Shown here in pieces: positions 1 to 8,681 of a stretch of DNA of 64,000 nucleotides. The notes below the pieces were generated by a model, which saw nothing but the letters and a program-made list of their open reading frames with translations, did not search any database and was not told the origin of the DNA. The translations under genes were made by a program, and so were the position numbers. This stretch comes from Eremothecium cymbalariae DBVPG#7215 (Eukaryota; Ascomycota; Saccharomycetes; Saccharomycetales; Saccharomycetaceae). The stretch lies in the NCBI RefSeq assembly GCF_000235365.1, contig NC_016450.1, positions 1,178,001-1,242,000 on the forward strand. The letters run 5' to 3'. The stretch's first letter is position 1. Every line of letters starts with the position of its first letter.

Positions 1-1227
1 GCATATAGATCGCAAGAACTGCCGCAAAGAAGTCCTCATGTTCTCTTGCTCTAATAAAACAATTTTAAAATTGCCGTTATCCTGCGGTGATTCCTCTGCA
101 TCGACGAATTCTGTATCTTCATTTGTATTTGAACTCCAACCGCTGGAAATATTCGGATTTTGAATCGATGAGGAAGATGTATTGGCGGACGAAGAAATGC
201 CCACTTTCACAGGAACTTCCTTACCCAGTGTTAGTAAGTCCGACGATTCTGTTGTGATAAATGAGTTCAATTTGTTTTCATCCGGCAACTTCAAAATCTT
301 TTTACCAGGAAATTCCTTTTGAAGTTGCACAGTCAACCGCTTAAAATCCTCATATAATTTCGCAGTATATTTTATATTATCCTGATTTCCTTCCTTTCTA
401 ATTGCAATCAAAAACACCTTATTTTGACTATTGCCTGAATCATAAAATGGCATTTTTGGTAAAAATTTGGGAGGTAGAACTGTACTAAAGGTAGACTTAA
501 ACCATGAAGGTGTCGTAGTCATGTTTTCTGTCTTCGCTCGTTCTTCTTCGTCTTTGAATAACTTATCTTCATCAAGGACAGAGATGACATTGATATCAAT
601 CCCATTAAAATAAACCGGTTGCTTAGTCACCATATTTCGAAGGGTCTCCTTTGTGAACATTGTAAAACTGTTTATTGTATCACAGTCATTTGTTGTAGAG
701 TATACCTGCACGCTTGCAGAACTATCATTCTGATAGTACATCGGTTCCAAAGTGGTCCCAATTCCAGAATTGTAAAACAATAGCACTAGCTTCGACAACT
801 TAAGCCCAAATCTACGGCGTTTGGTCAACTCTTCTCTGTCATAACTAGAACTAAATGGCAAGCTCATAAAGTGTTCGAAGAACACTTGTACCTTTTTCTC
901 CCAGAAAGAACGATCATTAGCTAGCTTCTTTGATAATAATGGACAAGTAATTACCACATTTTGAAGGAAATGGCTTAACAATGGAAACTCAGTTACTGTC
1001 AAATCATTATCCACTGATAATGTCTTTGCTTTCCTTCGAACAACGGAGGATTCTAACAAGTCCTTTATGTTACCGTCGCGCTTTCTAGGGTCAGATCGCA
1101 TAAAGGGATAACCAAACCGTCTCAATGCATCCCTGTCATTTAGCTTTTGAAACTCATCATTGAGCTCTATACGAAGAAGCTCTCGTTTTAAATAATGCTC
1201 CTCTGTAGGGCTTAATGAGATAACCAT
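1..1227 (-). CDS. LEC1-like PX-domain protein (YPR097W type), N-terminal part, cut by window edge
   Basis: The minus strand is open from an ATG at 1227 to the first base of the window, giving 409 codons with no stop, so the C-terminal part lies outside. The N-terminus (MVISLSPTEEHYLKRELL) and the region around it look like the PX-associated (PXB) domain of S. cerevisiae YPR097W/Lec1, a large phosphoinositide-binding protein linked to lipid droplets and ergosterol distribution. A lysine- and phenylalanine-rich stretch around residues 285-330 (KVFLIAIRKEG onward) looks like the start of the PX domain. The neighbour on the right is MRPL51 (YPR100W), which fits the YPR097-YPR102 neighbourhood, although here the two genes are divergent. 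The family call is from general resemblance plus synteny; the open frame itself is certain. Confidence 0.7.
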   Translation of the reverse strand, partial: MVISLSPTEEHYLKRELLRIELNDEFQKLNDRDALRRFGYPFMRSDPRKRDGNIKDLLESSVVRRKAKTLSVDNDLTVTEFPLLSHFLQNVVITCPLLSKKLANDRSFWEKKVQVFFEHFMSLPFSSSYDREELTKRRRFGLKLSKLVLLFYNSGIGTTLEPMYYQNDSSASVQVYSTTNDCDTINSFTMFTKETLRNMVTKQPVYFNGIDINVISVLDEDKLFKDEEERAKTENMTTTPSWFKSTFSTVLPPKFLPKMPFYDSGNSQNKVFLIAIRKEGNQDNIKYTAKLYEDFKRLTVQLQKEFPGKKILKLPDENKLNSFITTESSDLLTLGKEVPVKVGISSSANTSSSSIQNPNISSGWSSNTNEDTEFVDAEESPQDNGNFKIVLLEQENMRTSLRQFLRSIC

Positions 1228-1886
1228 CTAATTGTGGTGACCTAACTTTGTTTATATATATGCTTTTAGTGATTAATCATGAATATACTACACCGTTTTT
1301 GAACTCACCTTTTTTGCATATCTTGCAATACAAAACATTCTGCGCTGCGTCAGAGAAACGCCGTGAGACTGTAACCATCTTATTTTGGATATACAAAGTA
1401 TTAAAAAATAGGAGCACAAACAAGTAGCTTGTTTGAAATCAAGAAAGGAAGGATTATTATATATGCAGCTTGAATTGTACAAAGAAGCTGCGTAGATGGG
1501 ATATTAAATAATTTTCTACAAGTGATTTATTTCATTACATCGTATTCAAACTTTCTGAATTCTGTAAAATTCATCTAACTTCATCTAACATAATTCAGCA
1601 CATTTTTAGATGGCAACAAATGTGTTCAGCTACCAATGAGGATTGTAACTACGCTACCTTTAAGCAACGACGCTCTATGAATCTCCATATGCGGAGATTA
1701 AGCTTATCCATGGTAAATTAGCGTCAGCTATCAAGATCATTAGGTACGACATTAGACAAATTTTCGTAAAATGAATAAAATGATTGATTGATTGATGAAT
1801 CTGCTGCTAATTTATATCCTCTGTAAGCAGTGTTCCAGTTAGCAACGGTTTGAAATATATACCGGGCAATCTGTTTCTGGTTTGGC
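1228..1886. other. Divergent intergenic region, LEC1-like / MRPL51
   Basis: This 659-bp gap holds the promoters of both flanking genes. A TATA-like run lies at about 1250-1261. A 7-bp inverted repeat (1680-1686 with 1693-1699) and a short direct repeat of TCATCTAAC (about 1571-1589) are visible but are small enough to be chance. I see no tRNA boxes and no convincing gene. Confidence 0.5.
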
Positions 1887-2315
1887 ATGGTTGTTAAAGT
1901 TATACCCCAATTATCGATAGCCAGAAATGGTGTAGGTGCGTTTGTTTTTCCTTGCAAGAAGATTATTCTTCAATACTGTAATTGGGGTGGGTCTTCTCAA
2001 GGTTTACGGGACTTCCTTGTTTCTAAAAGATTAGTTCAGTGGGCAGAGAAGTATCCTCAGATTAATTTTGAGGTTGTTAAAAAGTCGGGGCATCCGGTGA
2101 TTAAAGCATTATACACAAATGGGAGGAATAAGGCTATTTGTGTCAAGAATTTGAATATCGACAATGTTGAAAACAAGTTGAGATTGCTGAAAGATTCTTC
2201 TGGAGAGCAATTACATCACAGGACAAAGAATAATAATGTTGAATCTTTGAATAAGAGTGTCAGGGGTCTTTGGTCACCGTTGCATGTTGATCCATCGTTA
2301 AGACACAGGGTCTGA
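1887..2315 (+). CDS. MRPL51: Mitochondrial large-subunit ribosomal protein mL43 (Mrpl51)
   Basis: The 142-residue product is a component of the mitochondrial ribosome large subunit and is encoded in the nucleus. It matches yeast Mrpl51 along its whole length, including the [12 protein letters not shown] segment, the CNWGGSSQG motif, KSGHP, and the [11 protein letters not shown] block. The start MVVK is the usual family start, and the length is that of the family (about 140 residues). This fold resembles thioredoxin-like proteins of the L51/S25 group. In S. cerevisiae MRPL51 (YPR100W) sits next to SNT309 and RPL11A; here GCD2 and MRP13 are interleaved, as expected for a pre-duplication gene order. 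Confidence 0.95.
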   Translation: MVVKVIPQLSIARNGVGAFVFPCKKIILQYCNWGGSSQGLRDFLVSKRLVQWAEKYPQINFEVVKKSGHPVIKALYTNGRNKAICVKNLNIDNVENKLRLLKDSSGEQLHHRTKNNNVESLNKSVRGLWSPLHVDPSLRHRV

Positions 2316-2462
2316 AGGTATCTATATATCTATATATGTATTCCAAATGTGAAGTATGAAATGGATAGAGCCGCACTTGTATATAATAGCTAAATAAGTC
2401 TTGCGGCAATTTTTGGAACGCAAATTTGTTTATAGTTTAATCTTATGTATAACTATTACTAT

Positions 2463-4289
2463 TTATGCTGATCCCTTATATTCACGCAGGATTACAGGGA
2501 CCGATGATGGCGGTAATGCGCCAAATTCCGTAATAACTTTTTGGATATATTCTGGAGGAGTAAGATCATACATGATATTGAAAATATCCAAGTTTGGAAG
2601 ATTTTGCCAATCGGCTAGAATTGGTTTGTCTGGTTCGTCCTTCCTCTCTTCGGTTTCTATCTTTGTTTTATTACTATTATTTTGTTTGGTATCCTGTTCA
2701 TCTTTTTGTTTCATGTAATCTTTACGCTCTTTAACAAACCGCTGCAACAAAAACCCTTTGTTGCTACGTCTTTTAACTGGATTGTCAGAGCTAATTTCTA
2801 CCAATGCATTTGGATCGGCCAATTCGTTAAACGTAACGCTATCTAGCTGCACTCTCTGTGAGAACTTCAAGGATTCACAAAAGACTAATACAGGAATATT
2901 TCTCCTTTTAGCGCTCATCGCTAGCATAGCAGTACCGACTCTAGAGTACAAGAATCCATTGGAGAGGATCGAATGAGCCCCTAAGAAAACATAGTTTATA
3001 TCCATGTTAAAAATTGTTGCCAAACTAGTGATCAAAACATATGTTATATTGAGTCCCTTGCGTCTTAGTATTTCCGCCATTCTACGGCCCTCAAATAATG
3101 GTCTAGAGTCTACAATTACTATTTGGAAATTTTTCTTCAACTCCACAGAATTATATATAAAAAGATCAGTTAAAACTTTAGAACAACCATACGTCAAAAT
3201 GGTGCTATTGTGGTCAATATGTTGAGATGCGCTTTCTAAAATTAATTGATCGGCTAGTTCGACTTTTTCACAAGCGAACTGAGCAATCTTCTCGCATAAA
3301 GTGTCCTTCGCTTTCAAATCAGATGTGGTTGGGTCAATTAATGATATCTCCTGTTTCAGCCAGCGAATAGCATTGCCCATAGTAACACTCAACGGTCTTG
3401 CTTTCTTCAAAAAATCTATTTGATGGGATAGATAACTTGTTAGATTCCTAGATAAGGTCGTCCCTTCTGGAGTTTTATAGTCTCTAATTACAATTTGGAA
3501 CGCTTCCATCATAGCCAAACAACGTGGGATGGATCCTACAATTTTGTAAGATGCAAACTCCGATGTCAATAAAGCAACCGTTGGGTGCAGGAGGTCCTTA
3601 TTGGCAACTAATTCCTTCACAGATGAGACCAATTGCGAATTTTTGAAGTTCTCTTCCATTGCTAATGAAATCACAGACGATGTTCCAGGAACAAAGGACG
3701 AGTCATCATCAACAGATACATTTGTGAGCACCTGAACAGTTGAATCAGCTGTTTGAGAGCCAGCCGAAGACGTTGAATGAGTCACAGAAGGGGGTACCGT
3801 TGGAATGCTACTAGATAACATATGAGAGACCGTAGGTATCATTAAACCGGTAGCCGTTATTTTTGAAGAACGAACTGAGGATATGGCACTTGTAACAGCA
3901 AGTAAAGATGCGCGTCTTTCTTCTGTAGTTTCCAAATGTCCAAATAGTGTTGACTTCCTACTAATATCTGACGTGGGTGGTTTGTTGTTCTTGCCTTTCT
4001 TATTACCAGATAGCTGTTGTTCTCGCTGTTGTTGTTTCTTCTCCTTTTTCAGCTGAGCTTGCTGTTTTTGTTGTTCAACCGTGATACCACTTGCTTGTTT
4101 CTGGGCGGCCCTCTTTGCAGCCTTTTCCTTCTTCTTCAAGTCTTTAAGTTCCTTATTTGAGAGCTTCTTCTCATCAGATCCATCAGGATCCTTGGATGCA
4201 GGATTTCCATTTTCTGAAGTTTGCTTAGGAACTTCTTTAGGCACTTTTTGCTTGCTGATGGGCGGAATATTAGCCAATTCCGCACTCAT
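2463..4289 (-). CDS. GCD2: Translation initiation factor eIF2B subunit delta (Gcd2)
   Basis: This is the delta regulatory subunit of eIF2B, the GTP-exchange factor for eIF2 and the sensor of phosphorylated eIF2 in general amino-acid control. The product from the chosen ATG is 608 residues (S. cerevisiae about 650). Order of parts: a basic, Lys/Gln-rich N-terminal tail (NKELKDLKKKEKAAKR), the conserved KSTLFGHLETTEERRA block, a Ser/Thr-rich linker, then the eIF2B alpha/beta/delta C-terminal domain with the near-invariant VFLGAHSILSNGFLYSR and the terminal ALPPSSVPVILREYKGSA. The frame is open 31 codons further upstream, but the first codon there is TTG; MSAELAN at 4289 is the first ATG and fits the family. 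It is followed by MRP13 on the same strand. Confidence 0.95.
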   Translation of the reverse strand: MSAELANIPPISKQKVPKEVPKQTSENGNPASKDPDGSDEKKLSNKELKDLKKKEKAAKRAAQKQASGITVEQQKQQAQLKKEKKQQQREQQLSGNKKGKNNKPPTSDISRKSTLFGHLETTEERRASLLAVTSAISSVRSSKITATGLMIPTVSHMLSSSIPTVPPSVTHSTSSAGSQTADSTVQVLTNVSVDDDSSFVPGTSSVISLAMEENFKNSQLVSSVKELVANKDLLHPTVALLTSEFASYKIVGSIPRCLAMMEAFQIVIRDYKTPEGTTLSRNLTSYLSHQIDFLKKARPLSVTMGNAIRWLKQEISLIDPTTSDLKAKDTLCEKIAQFACEKVELADQLILESASQHIDHNSTILTYGCSKVLTDLFIYNSVELKKNFQIVIVDSRPLFEGRRMAEILRRKGLNITYVLITSLATIFNMDINYVFLGAHSILSNGFLYSRVGTAMLAMSAKRRNIPVLVFCESLKFSQRVQLDSVTFNELADPNALVEISSDNPVKRRSNKGFLLQRFVKERKDYMKQKDEQDTKQNNSNKTKIETEERKDEPDKPILADWQNLPNLDIFNIMYDLTPPEYIQKVITEFGALPPSSVPVILREYKGSA

Positions 4290-4712
4290 ATCAACAAATG
4301 AATAGAATCTTTGAGGTCGTTTAATCGGTTCTTGTTTTGAACTTGGTGAAGCAAACCAAGCAGACTTTATAAAAAGATTCAAAAAATTTTAGTTTGACAC
4401 TTTGTCACGTGATCAACTTTAAGGATTATCTTTAAAGTACCGTAAAACGGTTATAATAGTAGCTCACAATACTTCAAAGTGATGGATATGCATAAAAGTG
4501 GATGTTTTTATTAATTTACTTTTATGTTATTGAAAGTGCAAAGTTGAGACGAAAAGTTCCTTGTAAACTAAATGAGATCCATGACGGGAAAAACTACCAA
4601 TTGAGAAGAAAAACAGTAAATAAAATATGAAATATTTACATGATAATATATTGATGATGGTATATATATTGTATTTCACTAGCGTCTATTTATAACATAG
4701 AAAAAAGTTCAA
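4290..4712. other. Intergenic region, GCD2 promoter and MRP13 terminator
   Basis: This 423-bp AT-rich gap lies between two same-strand genes. The only clear element is a palindromic TCACGTGA at 4405. No open frame worth calling is present. Confidence 0.5.
4405..4412. promoter_or_regulatory. Cbf1-type E-box TCACGTGA upstream of GCD2
   Basis: A perfect 8-bp palindrome matching the Cbf1/bHLH consensus RTCACRTG lies 116 bp upstream of the GCD2 ATG. The same octamer occurs in several other promoters of the window. Binding is inferred from the motif alone. Confidence 0.5.
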
Positions 4713-5627
4713 TCATTTAGTTTTCTCTAATGGTTTAATCAACTGTTTTAATGAAGCTACACTTTCGTCATAAATATCACCAGGCCTCTTTAATTTGTTT
4801 AGGATGGTTTGATAGTTATTAACAAATAATTTTACGGAGTCATTATCAGAACCAAACTCTAATGCAGTTCTTGCCTCAAGATACAAGTTTCTGTGGGCTG
4901 TGATGTACTTCGCCAGTACACCAAACGTGCTTTTTTCGACATCAATACTTGGTAAATTTACTGGTTTATCCAATTCTGTTGGAATCGATATGTCAGTGTC
5001 TTGCTGCTTATTGATACACATGAGTAATTCTTTAGCCAAACCATTGGTTTCATGCTTATTCGCAGTACTTTCTAACAGGGTCACCACCTTCTTCTTAACA
5101 AGGAATTTATTTTTAAAGTTTTTTGCCCCGTTGATTTGCAATCGGCACATAAGATTTGTCGTTAGCCAATTGTTGGCGTTATATATATGGCCATTATTAG
5201 CTTGCTTGAAGTTAGGCTGCAATTCATAAATCTTTTGTAATAGTTTTCCATACATCCCAAGTTTAAACGTAGAAACTATCAACATGTTCTGAAGATGCTC
5301 AGAATGGAAATAAGCCCATAGTACTTTTTTTCTAGGCGTAATATCAACCCATTCTTGTAGCAATCCTGTCAACTCCCCAGGAGATTGCATTTGAAACAAC
5401 AAATTGTTGAAAGCAGCCCTCGAAGGTTTTTTAATCGGTGGACGAGATTGTAAAGGTTTATTATCAGAGTCCTTCAGATCCATAGCCAGTAATTTGTCTG
5501 CATTCTTCGGACGATATATATAGGGCCTCATCTCTTTTGGCGTTTTGATGAATTCTACGAATTCATAAAAGCTAGAGCCTTTTATCGTCGCCTGAGTCAA
5601 TGGCCTCGTAAAAGTCTTCCCAAACAT
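4713..5627 (-). CDS. MRP13: Mitochondrial small-subunit ribosomal protein Mrp13 (mS44)
   Basis: The 304-residue product is assigned to Mrp13, a yeast-specific protein of the mitochondrial ribosome small subunit. The call rests on its place next to GCD2 (YGR083C then YGR084C in S. cerevisiae), on its length (family about 320), and on its basic, helical character. The N-terminus MFGKTFTRPLTQATIKGSS is basic and hydroxylated with no acidic residue, as expected for a mitochondrial import signal. The start at 5627 is the first ATG; the codon before it is TTG. The protein evolves quickly, so sequence motifs are few. It shares a short divergent promoter with SNT309. Confidence 0.8.
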   Translation of the reverse strand: MFGKTFTRPLTQATIKGSSFYEFVEFIKTPKEMRPYIYRPKNADKLLAMDLKDSDNKPLQSRPPIKKPSRAAFNNLLFQMQSPGELTGLLQEWVDITPRKKVLWAYFHSEHLQNMLIVSTFKLGMYGKLLQKIYELQPNFKQANNGHIYNANNWLTTNLMCRLQINGAKNFKNKFLVKKKVVTLLESTANKHETNGLAKELLMCINKQQDTDISIPTELDKPVNLPSIDVEKSTFGVLAKYITAHRNLYLEARTALEFGSDNDSVKLFVNNYQTILNKLKRPGDIYDESVASLKQLIKPLEKTK

Positions 5628-5754
5628 CAAGTTTAATTACAATATACTGCTCCAGCTCCTTCTCCCCTGCTTGAAACTTGATCAATTGCTTGATTGTACA
5701 TCTCTAAACTACACCACTCGTTCGAAAATTTTTATCAACAGCAACTTCAACAAA

Positions 5755-5762
5755 TCACGTGA
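5755..5762. promoter_or_regulatory. Cbf1-type E-box TCACGTGA in MRP13/SNT309 divergent promoter
   Basis: A perfect palindromic octamer lies 128 bp from the MRP13 ATG and 107 bp from the SNT309 ATG. It matches RTCACRTG, the Cbf1 consensus. Function is inferred from the motif. Confidence 0.5.
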
Positions 5763-5868
5763 TAGGATTCATTTGAATCGAGAATTTAGTTCATAATATT
5801 TGAGAGCATCGCACCCTATACACATAGCATTTGGAGGCAAACACAATGAAAAACTCGGTAGACTTACA

Positions 5869-6459
5869 ATGAATAGGGCGATAGATTATTTGCCATATAT
5901 TGACTCAGTTTCTGATCAGTACATACAACAAGTTGAGCAAAATATTGCAGAAGAACTGGAGAAAACTACAGTAGACGGCCCACATCCCAATCTCAACCAA
6001 CTATTCCCCGTTGCTAATGAATGCAAATGGCAGGCTGAGTACAACTTGTACCGTGAAACTGTTGCTATGAACACTGATAAGGACAAAAGAGCCGCTGAAG
6101 ATGAACTATTAACAAAAATTAAACGGCAATGTGTTGGAATAGATATGTCCCGTTACGACGCTACCTCCACCGATTCAAAAGTACTAGCAAGTATGGTATC
6201 GTATCTGCGGCATGAGGATATAGTTGTTTCAAAACTTCTGCCGAAAACAGTGCAGAACCAGTGGCTCATCAACAAGGACTATATAGAAAATGCAAGGGCA
6301 ACCATTGAGGATCTGATCCACACACAACAACAGGAGACTGATAAATTGAACAGATACAGACAACAGGTTCAGGAATGGGAAGCCCTTACATTCCGTTATT
6401 TAAAATCACAGTGGCAGGATAAACTAAACAAGAACATCGAAAAGAGCCTGCAGAACTAG
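5869..6459 (+). CDS. SNT309: Pre-mRNA splicing factor Snt309 (BCAS2/SPF27 family)
   Basis: Snt309 is a subunit of the Prp19 (NineTeen) complex that stabilises the activated spliceosome in the nucleus. The 196-residue product contains the conserved C-terminal block with LLPKTVQNQWLINKDYIE, followed by a coiled-coil-like helix rich in Gln, Glu and Arg; this matches yeast Snt309 closely. It is about 20 residues longer than the S. cerevisiae protein, with an extra tail ending KSLQN. The start MNRAIDYLPYID at 5869 is the first ATG; the frame continues upstream only from a TTG at 5800. RPL11 follows in convergent orientation, as YPR101W and YPR102C do in S. cerevisiae. Confidence 0.9.
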   Translation: MNRAIDYLPYIDSVSDQYIQQVEQNIAEELEKTTVDGPHPNLNQLFPVANECKWQAEYNLYRETVAMNTDKDKRAAEDELLTKIKRQCVGIDMSRYDATSTDSKVLASMVSYLRHEDIVVSKLLPKTVQNQWLINKDYIENARATIEDLIHTQQQETDKLNRYRQQVQEWEALTFRYLKSQWQDKLNKNIEKSLQN

Positions 6460-6585
6460 AAGCTCCAAAGAGATGAATAAAAAAAACGGCCTCTAACAAT
6501 GTTCAAATACAATTATAATATGGGCTTAAGATTTATTAGACAAAACTGAAACAAGCATTTACGTACATTTCTGCTAATTTAAAAT

Positions 6586-7110
6586 TTATTTGTCCAACAC
6601 GTCGGCATCGTATCTTTGTTTGAACCACGCAATAGTGTCCTCCTTGGAGGTCTTATGAGAATTACCAACTCTGGATCTGCATCTCTTTCTTCTGGAAACC
6701 CTAGCACCTGGTCTACCCATGACAACGTAGAAGTCCATACCGTAAATACCGATGGATGGGTCATACTTAATACCTAAATCAATGTGTTCTTGAATACCGA
6801 AACCAAAGTTACCAGTCTCAGAAAAGTTCTTCGATCTCAACTGATATTCTTTGACCTTTAGACCTCTCTCTAAGATTTCCTCAGACTTAGGACCACGGAT
6901 AGTAACGTGCACGGCAATCTTTTCGTTTCTTCTGATACCAAAAGTTCTAACAGTGTATCTGGCCTTGGAGTGAACTGGAGTTTGACCAGACAATTGTTCC
7001 AACACCTTAGATGCTCTGGTCAATCTGTCACCGGACTCACCGACAGAAATGTTCAAGACCAATTTCTCGACTTTCAGTTCACGCATTGGGTTCTGAGCTT
7101 TAGCTGACAT
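6586..7110 (-). CDS. RPL11: Cytosolic 60S ribosomal protein L11 (uL5)
   Basis: The 174-residue product matches Rpl11 of yeasts end to end, including [21 protein letters not shown], the [16 protein letters not shown] segment and the C-terminal VLDK-type end. uL5 sits in the 60S central protuberance next to 5S rRNA and contacts the P-site tRNA. S. cerevisiae has two copies (YPR102C and YGR085C); this single gene is flanked by neighbours of both. The codon choice is strongly biased to favoured yeast codons, as in other highly expressed genes. No intron is present. Two Rap1-type sites lie about 290-310 bp upstream. Confidence 0.98.
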   Translation of the reverse strand: MSAKAQNPMRELKVEKLVLNISVGESGDRLTRASKVLEQLSGQTPVHSKARYTVRTFGIRRNEKIAVHVTIRGPKSEEILERGLKVKEYQLRSKNFSETGNFGFGIQEHIDLGIKYDPSIGIYGMDFYVVMGRPGARVSRRKRCRSRVGNSHKTSKEDTIAWFKQRYDADVLDK

Positions 7111-7288
7111 CTTTGGCTATGGTTCTTTAGGCTCTATGCTATGGTACGAAGTCTGTCCTTGTCCAAGATGCTTTAACAAAGAAACCTACTATCAAAAGAA
7201 CACTGCTTTTCTCAGTTCAAAAAAATTTTTCAGCTTCAATTAGCGTTAGCCCATCGCGAAGATGAGATCCACGTGCATAGTGACCAAA

Positions 7289-7296
7289 TCACGTGA
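7289..7296. promoter_or_regulatory. Cbf1-type E-box TCACGTGA upstream of RPL11
   Basis: The palindromic octamer lies 179 bp upstream of the RPL11 ATG, between the gene and the Rap1-like sites. CBF1-type sites at ribosomal-protein genes are known from other yeasts, but the link here is inference. Confidence 0.5.
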
Positions 7297-7392
7297 CTCT
7301 CTTATGTTTGGTCTTTCTCCACCTTGCGGCGGTGTGGGTCCCGCCTTGTCCCCAAGTTTGCAGCGCATATTTCTGACGCAGCAGATGAATGA

Positions 7393-7406
7393 TGATGTGT
7401 GGGTGT
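7393..7406 (-). promoter_or_regulatory. Rap1-like site, distal copy, RPL11 promoter
   Basis: On the minus strand the sequence reads ACACCCACACATCA, a good match to the Rap1 consensus ACACCCRYACAYM. It is 283 bp upstream of the RPL11 ATG and just 8 bp from a second, better copy. Tandem Rap1 sites at this distance are the usual architecture of yeast ribosomal-protein promoters. Confidence 0.7.
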
Positions 7407-7414
7407 CGGGATGT

Positions 7415-7428
7415 GGATGTATGGGTGT
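7415..7428 (-). promoter_or_regulatory. Rap1 site, RPL11 promoter
   Basis: On the minus strand this reads ACACCCATACATCC, a near-perfect Rap1 consensus, paired with the copy at 7393. Rap1 recruits Fhl1 and Ifh1 at such promoters; FHL1 itself is encoded about 1.6 kb away. Confidence 0.8.
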
Positions 7429-7475
7429 GGGAAACATGCAGTCTCATTATTTGACATAGAGCTTCCTTTGATTAG

Positions 7476-7484
7476 GGTGGCAAA
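7476..7484 (+). promoter_or_regulatory. PACE box (Rpn4 site) of PRE2
   Basis: A perfect GGTGGCAAA lies 119 bp upstream of the PRE2 ATG on its coding strand. This nonamer is the proteasome-associated control element bound by Rpn4 in yeasts, so PRE2 is very likely under the usual feedback control of proteasome abundance. Confidence 0.85.
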
Positions 7485-7602
7485 ATATGCAGAATAACAC
7501 TATTTGACGTTCTAACACTTAGATAGATATAACAATTAGGAGAGAAATAGGTAGTGTGAGCTGGCTAATATCATTGTAAGGTTAGGTTATATAGCAGGAG
7601 AT

Positions 7603-8460
7603 ATGCAGTGTATTGCAGAGTCATTGAATAAGTCGTCTTTAGAACATAGGTTGTATGGAGATAGGGAGGCGTTGGAGGAGGAGTTTGTTATGGGTAATGG
7701 TCGGTTTAAGCAGTTGGCGCCTTCTTTGTCGATGCCTCCGGTTGCATCTCCACAGGCATTTTTGAGGGCACATACGGATGATTCCAAAAATCCAGATTGT
7801 AAGATCAAGATTGCCCACGGTACTACTACTTTGGCGTTTAGATTCCAGGGGGGGATTGTTGTTGCGGTGGATTCGCGTGCAACTGCAGGCCAATGGATTG
7901 CGTCGCAGACGGTAAAGAAGGTTATTGAGATTAATCCGTTTTTGTTAGGTACGATGGCGGGTGGTGCAGCTGACTGTCAATATTGGGAGACGTGGTTAGG
8001 CGCTCAATGCCGTCTACATGAATTGAAGGAGAAAGAGAGGATTTCTGTTGCAGCAGCGTCAAAGATTTTAGGGAACTTGGTTTATGAATACAAAGGTGCC
8101 GGCCTTTCAATGGGTACAATGATCTGTGGTTATACTAAAAAGGAGGGGCCAACTATTTATTACGTAGATTCAGATGGCATGAGGTTAAAGGGGGACCTGT
8201 TCTGTGTTGGTTCTGGTCAGACGTTTGCGTATGGTGTTTTAGATACGAATTATAAATGGGATTTGACTGTGGAGGAAGCTTTATACTTGGGGAAACGTTC
8301 TATTTTGGCGGCTGCGCATCGTGATGCATACTCTGGTGGGTCTGTCAATTTGTACCATGTTACCGAAAACGGGTGGGTATTCCATGGCAACTACGATGTG
8401 GGAACGTTATTCTGGGAAATAAAGGAGAAAGAAAAATCGTTCAACAATGTTATTGGCTGA
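7603..8460 (+). CDS. PRE2: 20S proteasome subunit beta 5 (Pre2), chymotrypsin-like activity
   Basis: Pre2 carries the chymotrypsin-like active site of the 20S proteasome. The 285-residue precursor has a propeptide of about 73 residues ending in HG, followed by the catalytic N-terminal threonine (T74 in [11 protein letters not shown]). The mature part includes [37 protein letters not shown] and the C-terminal SFNNVIG shared with S. cerevisiae Pre2. The propeptide block with [25 protein letters not shown] is also conserved. The length equals the family norm (about 287). A perfect PACE box lies upstream. In S. cerevisiae it also sits between RPL11A and FHL1 (YPR102C-YPR104C). Confidence 0.98.
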   Translation: MQCIAESLNKSSLEHRLYGDREALEEEFVMGNGRFKQLAPSLSMPPVASPQAFLRAHTDDSKNPDCKIKIAHGTTTLAFRFQGGIVVAVDSRATAGQWIASQTVKKVIEINPFLLGTMAGGAADCQYWETWLGAQCRLHELKEKERISVAAASKILGNLVYEYKGAGLSMGTMICGYTKKEGPTIYYVDSDGMRLKGDLFCVGSGQTFAYGVLDTNYKWDLTVEEALYLGKRSILAAAHRDAYSGGSVNLYHVTENGWVFHGNYDVGTLFWEIKEKEKSFNNVIG

Positions 8461-8681
8461 TCTGACCTGGCGATTCTGATTGTTTTAGTCATTGACTGAT
8501 ATATAAATGTACCATATGTAAACTGCATACAAGAATTAAAAAAATGATAAGAGACTAAAGCATCTTAAGAAGGGCCTACGTATTTGTCTTTTAGAAAAGA
8601 TGGCCTTATATCACAACTTTTTTATTAAATATACGCCCTGTGTAAAACCCGCAATACAAAACCTGAAAACGGCTTAATCTA

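Larger units (their letters stand above)
7111..7602. other. Divergent promoter region, RPL11 / PRE2
   Basis: The 492-bp gap carries a TCACGTGA box (7289), a second CACGTG (7270), two Rap1-like sites (7393 and 7415) and a PACE box (7476). The Rap1-like sites are oriented towards RPL11 and the PACE box lies nearer PRE2, so the region looks like two back-to-back promoters. Confidence 0.6.

Noticed and set aside
1724..1888. Minus-strand 54-residue frame overlapping the MRPL51 start ([12 protein letters not shown]...)
   Set aside because: It shares the CATG palindrome of the MRPL51 ATG, lies in the MRPL51/LEC1 promoter, matches no small yeast protein I know, and a frame of this size is common by chance.
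2401..2718. 105-codon plus-strand frame over the 3' end of GCD2
   Set aside because: It is antisense to a fully conserved gene and starts at TTG.
4290..4382. N-terminal extension of GCD2
   Set aside because: The extended frame begins with TTG and the extension has no counterpart in Gcd2; the first ATG (4289) matches the family start.
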